64,000 nt of DNA. Source: Gimesia maris. GTDB taxonomy: Bacteria > Planctomycetota > Planctomycetia > Planctomycetales > Planctomycetaceae. A program made the position numbers and the translations under genes. The stretch lies in assembly GCF_008298035.1 (NCBI RefSeq), contig NZ_CP042910.1, positions 2,433,001 to 2,497,000 of the forward strand, read 5' to 3'. Within the stretch, counting starts at the first letter, position 1, and the number at the start of each line of letters is the position of its first letter. This document shows, piece by piece, positions 54,136-63,100 of this stretch. The notes under the pieces were generated by a model, which worked only from the letters and a program-made list of their open reading frames with translations, was not told where the DNA came from and ran no database searches.

Positions 54136-57100
54136 CTGATAACGAACTGGTTAAGTGCTCTTGTAACCCGTATTCGCCATCGTCCCCGCTATAATTCTCG
54201 CACCCGCCGCTCAATTCGAAAACGCTGGCAGGCAATCCAGCAAAACAAAATCACGACAGTTGACGTTTTAGAAGCGCGCGAGATGCTAACGTCGCTTTCG
54301 ATCACAGACGTCGATCTCGTAGAAGATGATTCAGGAACGCAAACGCTCTATTTCTATGCAAATTTATCTGCTGCTGTCGGAGCGAATGTCACGTTTGATG
54401 TTTCCACCTCTGACGTCACCGCCAGTGCAGCGGATGGCGACTATGAGGCATTGAGTTCGCAAACTTTCACCATCATTGCAGGTGAGACCAGTGCCGCCAT
54501 CGCGATCGACGTATACGGCGATACCAAGGTGGAACTGGATGAAACGTTCCAGGTCACATTGTCAGATTTGAATGAGGGAGGGCAGGGAGTGACGTTCGCT
54601 GGAAGTGGCGCCACTGAATCAGCGATCGGGACGATCACGAATGATGACAGCTTTGTGAAGATCATTAAGACGGAAGATACGGAAACCCGTATTGTCGGAA
54701 ACTGGGGAGAATCCGGCAGCAGCCGTTACCATCTGGGTGGCTCCGGACTGAACCGGATCTCCTGGGACTTCAGTGATGTGGGCGCGGGTACGTATCGTCT
54801 CTCCGCAAACTGGAGTACCAACAGTAATCGTGCTTCAAACGCGGAGTATCAGATCTCGGGTGTGTCCGATGGAGAAGTGACGACCTATCTGAATCAGAAG
54901 ACGTTGTCTCAGGATGTGTATGATGCAGGCGTGTACTGGGAAGACCTGGGTTACTTTGAAGTGGAAGCGAACGGTACGATTACGGTGACCCTGTCTGACA
55001 ATGGCGCGGATGGTTATGTATTTGCAGATGGCATGCGTCTGGAAGCGGTACCTGCCGGTGTGTCTCTGCCGGAAATCAGGGTGACGGAATCCACGAACGA
55101 TGTGCTCAGTGGGAGCAGTACGGTCGCCTGGGGCGATGTGTTATATGGTCGTAGTGTTGTAAAGACATTTACGATCGAGAACCTGGGTACCGCCGATCTG
55201 GATCTGAGTGGTGGCGTGAGTCTGACAGGGGGTAATGGTTTTACGATCGTGTCTCCCCCGGCGAGCAGTCTGCTGGCCGCCGGTGAGTCGACGACGTTTG
55301 ACGTGGAGTTTCTGTCAACAGCAGAAGTCGGAACGTACAGCGACACGGTGAGTATCAGTACGAATGACAGTGATGAGAGTCCCTTTACGTTTACGGTATC
55401 TGCCGATCAAGTTATGTCGGCAGTGCTGGAAGAAACTGATCCGTCCTCAAGTACAATTGGTATGTGGAGTACTACCTCTGGAAACAAATACATCGCGGGA
55501 GGAGGTTCGGGCGCGAATACTGTGTCATGGTCTTTTTCTGACCTGGGAGCTGGCACTTATCGGCTCTCTGCTAACTGGCATACCCATACATCGCGCGCTA
55601 CGAACGCTCAGCATACGATATCCGGCGTGAATGGCGGTGATGTGGTGCGTTATGTAAACCAGAAGACGCTGTCTCAGGATGTGTATGATGCAGGCGTGTA
55701 CTGGGAAGACCTGGGTTACTTCGAAGTGGATGCGAACGGTACGATCACAGTCACAGTGTCTGATATTGACGCGAATAATTATGTGATGGCGAACATGATG
55801 CGTCTGGAAGCTGTACCCGCTGGTGTATCTCTGCCGGAAATCAAGGTGACGGAATCCACGAACGATGTGCTCAGTGGCAGCAGTACGGTCGCCTGGGGCG
55901 ATGTGTTATATGGTCGCAGTGTTGTAAAGACATTTACAATCGAGAACCTGGGGACCGCCGATCTGGATCTGAGTGGCGGTGTGAGCCTGACGGGAGGTAA
56001 TGGTTTTACGATCGTGTCTCCCCCGGCGAGCAGTCTGCTGGCTGCGGGTGAATCGACGACGTTTGCAGTGGAGTTTCTGTCTTCCTCTACAGCTGGCGCC
56101 TACAGTGACACGGTGAGTATCAGTACGAATGACAGTGATGAGAGTCCCTTTACGTTTACGGTATCTGCCGATCAAGTTATGTCGGCAGTGCTGGAAGAAA
56201 CAGGTCCGTCCTCAAGTACAATTGGTATGTGGAGTACTACCTCTGGAAACAAATACATCGCGGGAGGAGGTTCGGGCGCGAATACCGTGTCATGGTCGTT
56301 TTCTGACCTGGGAGCTGGCACTTATCGGCTCTCTGCTAACTGGCATACCCATACATCGCGCGCTACGAACGCTCAGCATACGGTTTCCGGTGTGAATGGC
56401 GGTGATGTTGTGCGTTATGTAAACCAGAAGACGCTGTCTCAGGATGTGTATGATGCAGGCGTGTACTGGGAAGACCTGGGTTACTTCGAAGTGGATGCGA
56501 ACGGTACGATCACAGTCACAGTGTCTGATATTGACGCGAATAATTATGTGATGGCGAACATGATGCGTCTGGAAGCGGTACCCGCTGGTGTATCTCTGCC
56601 GGAAATCAAGGTGACGGAATCCACGAACGATGTGCTCAGTGGCAGCAGTACGGTCGCCTGGGGCGATGTGTTATATGGTCGCAGTGTTGTAAAGACATTT
56701 ACAATCGAGAACCTGGGGACCGCCGATCTGGATCTGAGTGGTGGTGTGAGCCTGACGGGCGGGAACGGTTTTACGATCATGTCTCCCCCGGCGAGCAGTC
56801 TGCTGGCTGCGGGTGAATCGACGACGTTTGCAGTGGAGTTTCTGTCTTCCTCTACAGCTGGCGCCTACAGTGACACGGTGAGTATCAGTACGAATGACAG
56901 TGATGAGAGTCCCTTTACGTTTACGGTATCTGCCGATCAAGTTATGTCGGCAGTGCTGGAAGAAACAGGTCCGTCCTCAAGTACAATTGGTATGTGGAGT
57001 ACTACCTCTGGAAACAAATACATCGCGGGAGGAGGTTCGGGCGCGAATACCGTGTCATGGTCGTTTTCTGACCTGGGAGCTGGCACGTACCGACTCTCTT

Positions 57101-60100
57101 CTAACTGGAGTACCAGCAGTAATCGTGCTTCAAATGCTCAGCATACGATATCCGGCGTGACTGGTGGTGATGTTGTGCGTTATGTAAACCAGAAGACGCT
57201 GTCTCAGGATGTGTATGATGCAGGCGTGTACTGGGAAGACCTGGGTTACTTCGAAGTGGATGCGAACGGTACGATCACAGTCACAGTGTCTGATATTGAC
57301 GCGAATAATTATGTGATGGCGAACATGATGCGTCTGGAAGCGGTACCCGCTGGTGTATCTCTGCCGGAAATCAAGGTGACGGAATCTACGAACGATGTGC
57401 TCAGCGGCAGCAGTACGGTCGCCTGGGGCGATGTGTTATATGGTCGCAGTGTTGTAAAGACATTTACAATCGAGAACCTGGGTACCGCCGATCTGGATCT
57501 GAGTGGCGGCGTGAGTCTGACAGGGGGTAATGGTTTTACGATCGTGTCTCCTCCGGCGAGCAGTCTGCTGGCTGCCGGGGAATCGACGACATTTGCAGTG
57601 GAGTTTTCATCCACACAGGGGACAGGAGATTATGAAGCTTTAATTGTCATCAATAATAATGATAGCGATGAGCATGCTTTTAGAATTTCTCTTTCCGCCA
57701 GTCTGGTTTTGCAGGAGATCATCGATAATGCTGATGCTAAATTCAATCTTTCGGGAACCTGGCTGGATAGTACCAGTGGTTTGAATGCAGATGGTAAGTA
57801 TGTTTCTGGGGGAACAGGTTCGAATACTTCATCCTGGACATTCCAGAATTTACACGCAGGTACATATCGTCTCTCTGGTACCTGGACCGTCGATGTTTCA
57901 CATGCTACAAATTCGCAATTTACCGTCTCAGGGGTGACCGGCGGCGATGTGGTTCAATATCTTGATCAACAAGGTTTGACTCAGGATGTGTATGATGCAG
58001 GCGTGTACTGGCAAGATTTGGGCGATTTCGAGGTAGACGCGAACGGAACAATTACGGTTACGTTGTCCGATGATGGAGCGAATGGTTATGTGTTCGCGGA
58101 TGCAATGCGACTGGAAGCAATTCCTGCAGGAGTGACGTCATCCGAAATCAAAGTGTCACAATCTTCGACAGAATTGAACAGTGGCAACAGCACGGTTGCC
58201 TGGGGTGATGCATTATATGGTCGTTCGCATGTGAGGACATTCACGATAACGAATCTGGGTACGGGTAACCTGGATCTGAGCGGCGGTGTGAGCGTGACGG
58301 GTGGTAACGGCTTTACGATCTCCTCTCAGCCTGCCGTGAGCGTGCTGTCTGCGGGTGAATCAACGACATTTGACGTGGAGTTTCTGTCAACAGCAGAAGT
58401 CGGGACGTACAGCGACACTGTGAGTGTCAGTACGAATGACAGTGATGAGAGTCCCTTCACGTTTACGGTATCAGCCGATCTGACTCTGTCTACGATCGTG
58501 GACAATGGGGATCCGGGTTTTGAGATAACGGGTAACTGGAATAGTGCAGGAGAGGGCTATGGTAATGACAGCTACTATCGTTCCGGTGGCTTGGAGGGAG
58601 AGAACAATGCTATCTGGGAATTTTCCGGTCTGGCAGCGGGTACTTACCGTCTCTCCTCGACCTGGAACACTTATTATAACCGTACGAGCAGCGCGGCGTT
58701 TACGATGTCGGGAGTTAACGGTGGTGATGTAACGACGTATCTTGACCAGCGGACTCTGATTGTCGATGTGACCGATGCAGGTCGCAACTGGGAAGACCTG
58801 GGTTACTTCGAAGTGGATGCGAACGGGACAATCACTGTGACCCTGTCCGGAAATGATACGGATGGGACTGTGTTTGTGGATGCGATCCGCCTGGAGGCAG
58901 TGCCCGCAGGGGCAACGGCAGCGGAAATCAAATTGACGGATCCTGCGAAACCAACGACCGGTATCGCGGTTAACAGCACAATCGCCTGGGGTGATGCATT
59001 ATATGGTCGTTCGCATGTGAGGACATTTACGATAACGAATCTGGGTACGGGTAACCTGGATCTGAGCGGCGGTGTGAGCGTGACGGGTGGTAACGGCTTT
59101 ACGATCTCCTCTCAGCCTGCCGTGAGCGTGCTGGCCGCCGGTGAATCAACGACATTTGACGTGGAGTTTCTGTCAACAGCAGAAGTCGGGACGTACAGCG
59201 ACACTGTGAGTATCAGTACGAATGACAGTGATGAGAGCCCCTTCACGTTTACGGTATCAGCCGATCTGACTCTGTCTACGATTGTGGACAATGGGGATCC
59301 GGGTTTTGAGATAACGGGTAACTGGAATAGTGCAGGAGAGGGCTATGGTAATGACAGCTACTATCGTTCCGGTGGCTTGGAGGGAGAGAGTAATGCCATC
59401 TGGGAATTTTCCGGTCTGGCAGCGGGTACTTACCGTCTCTCCTCGACCTGGAACACTTATTATAACCGTACGAGCAGCGCGGCGTTTACGATGTCGGGAG
59501 TTAACGGTGGTGATGTAACGACGTATCTTGACCAGCGGACTCTGATTGTCGATGTGACCGATGCAGGTCGCAACTGGGAAGACCTGGGTTACTTCGAAGT
59601 GGATGCGAACGGGACAATCACTGTGACCCTGTCCGGAAATGATACGGATGGGACTGTGTTTGTGGATGCGATCCGCCTGGAGGCAGTGCCCGCAGGGGCA
59701 ACGGCAGCGGAAATCAAATTGACGGATCCTGCGAAACCAACGACCGGTATCGCGGTTAACAGCACAATCGCCTGGGGTGATGCATTATATGGTCGTTCGC
59801 ATGTGAGGACATTTACGATAACGAATCTGGGTACGGGTAACCTGGATCTGAGCGGCGGTGTGAGCGTGACGGGTGGTAACGGCTTTACGATCTCCTCTCA
59901 GCCTGCCGTGAGCGTGCTGGCCGCCGGTGAATCAACGACATTTGACGTGGAGTTTCTGTCAACAGCAGAAGTCGGGACGTACAGCGACACTGTGAGTATC
60001 AGTACGAATGACAGTGATGAGAGCCCCTTCACGTTTACGGTATCAGCCGATCTGACTCTGTCTACGATTGTGGACAATGGGGATCCGGGTTTTGAGATAA

Positions 60101-63100
60101 CGGGTAACTGGAATAGTGCAGGAGAGGGCTATGGTAATGACAGCTACTATCGTTCCGGTGGCTTGGAGGGAGAGAGTAATGCCATCTGGGAATTTTCCGG
60201 TCTGGCAGCGGGTACTTACCGTCTCTCCTCGACCTGGAACACTTATTATAACCGTACGAGCAGCGCGGCGTTTACGATGTCGGGAGTTAACGGTGGTGAT
60301 GTAACGACGTATCTTGACCAGCGGACTCTGATTGTCGATGTGACCGATGCAGGTCGCAACTGGGAAGACCTGGGTTACTTCGAAGTGGATGCGAACGGGA
60401 CAATCACTGTGACCCTGTCCGGAAATGATACGGATGGGACTGTGTTTGTGGATGCGATCCGCCTGGAGGCAGTGCCCGCAGGGGCAACGGCAGCGGAAAT
60501 CAAATTGACGGATCCTGCGAAACCAACGACCGGTATCGCGGTTAACAGCACAATCGCCTGGGGTGATGCATTATATGGTCGTTCGCATGTGAGGACATTT
60601 ACGATAACGAATCTGGGTACGGGTAACCTGGATCTGAGCGGCGGTGTGAGCGTGACGGGTGGTAACGGCTTTACGATCTCCTCTCAGCCTGCCGTGAGCG
60701 TGCTGGCCGCCGGTGAATCAACGACATTTGACGTGGAGTTTCTGTCAACAGCAGAAGTCGGGACGTACAGCGACACTGTGAGTATCAGTACGAATGACAG
60801 TGATGAGAGCCCCTTCACGTTTACGGTATCAGCCGATCTGACTCTGTCTACGATTGTGGACAATGGGGATCCGGGTTTTGAGATAACGGGTAACTGGAAT
60901 AGTGCAGGAGAGGGCTATGGTAATGACAGCTACTATCGTTCCGGTGGCTTGGAGGGAGAGAGTAATGCCATCTGGGAATTTTCCGGTCTGGCAGCGGGTA
61001 CTTACCGTCTCTCCTCGACCTGGAACACTTATTATAACCGTACGAGCAGCGCGGCGTTTACGATGTCGGGAGTTAACGGTGGTGATGTAACGACGTATCT
61101 TGACCAGCGGACTCTGATTGTCGATGTGACCGATGCAGGTCGCAACTGGGAAGACCTGGGTTACTTCGAAGTGGATGCGAACGGGACAATCACTGTGACC
61201 CTGTCCGGAAATGATACGGATGGGACTGTGTTTGTGGATGCGATCCGCCTGGAGGCAGTGCCCGTAGTAAATGTTGATCCCACTTTGGATGACATCACTG
61301 ATCCAGCTGCCATTGACAGCGATGCTGGTCAGCAGGTGATTAATCTTTCTGGCATTACTGCGGGTGGGAGCGAGTCACAGACTCTCACAGTGACGGCATC
61401 CAGCGATAACCCGTCATTGATACCAGACCCCATAGTCAATTATATCTCTCCTGATTCGACTGCGACTTTAACTTTTACTCCTCAGAGTAACCTGGATGAT
61501 ACGGCTGTGATTACAGTGACGGTGACTGATGAGGAAGGGGGTACGATATCCAAAACGTTTATAGTAACAGTGAACGCAGTGAATACCGCTCCTGTCGCCA
61601 GTGATGAGTTAATTACTGCAACGGAAGATGGCTCGACTGTAATGACTGGCGTTCTGGCTTTGGATGTAGATAGTGATGATGATGAAAATTCATTGAGTTA
61701 TACAATTGTGACTCAACCTGCAGAAGGTTCAGTCATCTCGAATGGGGATGGGACTTTTACATTTGATCCGGAGTCTGATTTTCAGAACCTGGCTACGGGA
61801 GAAACACGTCAGGTAACCTTTACCTTTACGGCGACTGATTCACATGCGGCGACCAGTAACATAGGCTCTGTAACAGTTACCGTGACTGGAGTCAATGATA
61901 CACCGACAGTGAGTGCCTCCGTGAGTTCTGGTGGGACGGATGCTGACGGTGCTTACAGTCTGAATCTATTGGCAGGTGCCAGCGATGTGGATGTCAGTGA
62001 TGTGCTTAACGTGAGTGGTCTGACGCTGGTGAGTGGTGATGCGAGCGGCATTTCCGTGAACGGGAATGCTCTGGAGATCGACCCGTATGCCTACTCCGCG
62101 TTGAACGTGGGGCAAAGCGAAGTGATCAGTTACAGCTATAACGTGATCGACGGCAATGGTGGTACGGTCTCTCAGACGGCGACGATTACGATTAGTGGGG
62201 TCAATAACGCTCCGGTCGCTGTGGCGGATGCATTTACCACATCAGAAGGGGTTACGCTGACCAGCGATAATGTGCTGTCTGCTAACCCGACGACCGCGGA
62301 CAGTGACGCGGAAGGTCAGACACTGACGGTGAGTGCGGTTGCAGGTGGCACCGTGGGTGCTCAGTTTACACTTGCTTCAGGCGCGTTATTGACTCTGAAT
62401 TCTGATGGTACATTCAGCTATGACCCGAATGGTCAGTTTGAGTATCTTTCGCTGGGTGAGGCAGCGACGGACAGTTTTACCTATACGATATCCGATACTG
62501 AAACGGCTACGGATACAGCGACGGTGACTGTCACAATCACGGGAGTGAATGCGGCTCCGACAGTGAGTGCCTCCGTGAGTTCTGGTGTCACGGATGCTGA
62601 TGGTGCTTACAGTCTGAATCTATTGACAGGTGCCAGCGATGTGGATGTCAGTGATGTGCTCAACGTGAGTGGTCTGACGCTGGTGAGTGGTGATGCGAGC
62701 GGCATTACCGTGAACGGGAATGCTCTGGAGATCGACCCGTATGCCTACTCCGCGTTGAACATGGGGCAAAGCGAAGTGATCAGTTACAGCTATAACGTGA
62801 TCGACGGCAATGGTGGTACGGTCTCTCAGACGGCGACGATTACGATTAGTGGGGTCAATAACGCTCCGGTCGCTGTGGCGGATGCATTTACTACATCAGA
62901 AGGGGTTACGCTGACCAGCGATAATGTGCTGTCTGCTAATCCGACGACCGCGGACAGTGACGCGGAAGGTCAGACACTGACGGTGAGTGCGGTTGCAGGT
63001 GGCACCGTGGGTGCTCAGTTTACACTTGCTTCAGGTGCGCTATTGACTCTGAATTCTGATGGTACATTCAGCTACGACCCGAATGGTCAGTTTGAGTATC

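Noticed and set aside
54441-57614. Several minus-strand frames (for example 55014-55346, 56544-56780, 57309-57614) and plus-strand frames in other phases inside the giant gene
   Set aside because: They repeat with the same period as the coding repeats and are antisense or shifted readings of the long frame; none has a ribosome-binding site or independent family resemblance.
58480-61263. CRISPR-like regular spacing of repeats
   Set aside because: The units are 786 bases long, in frame and protein-coding, with no short repeat/spacer pattern. No CRISPR array or cas gene was seen.
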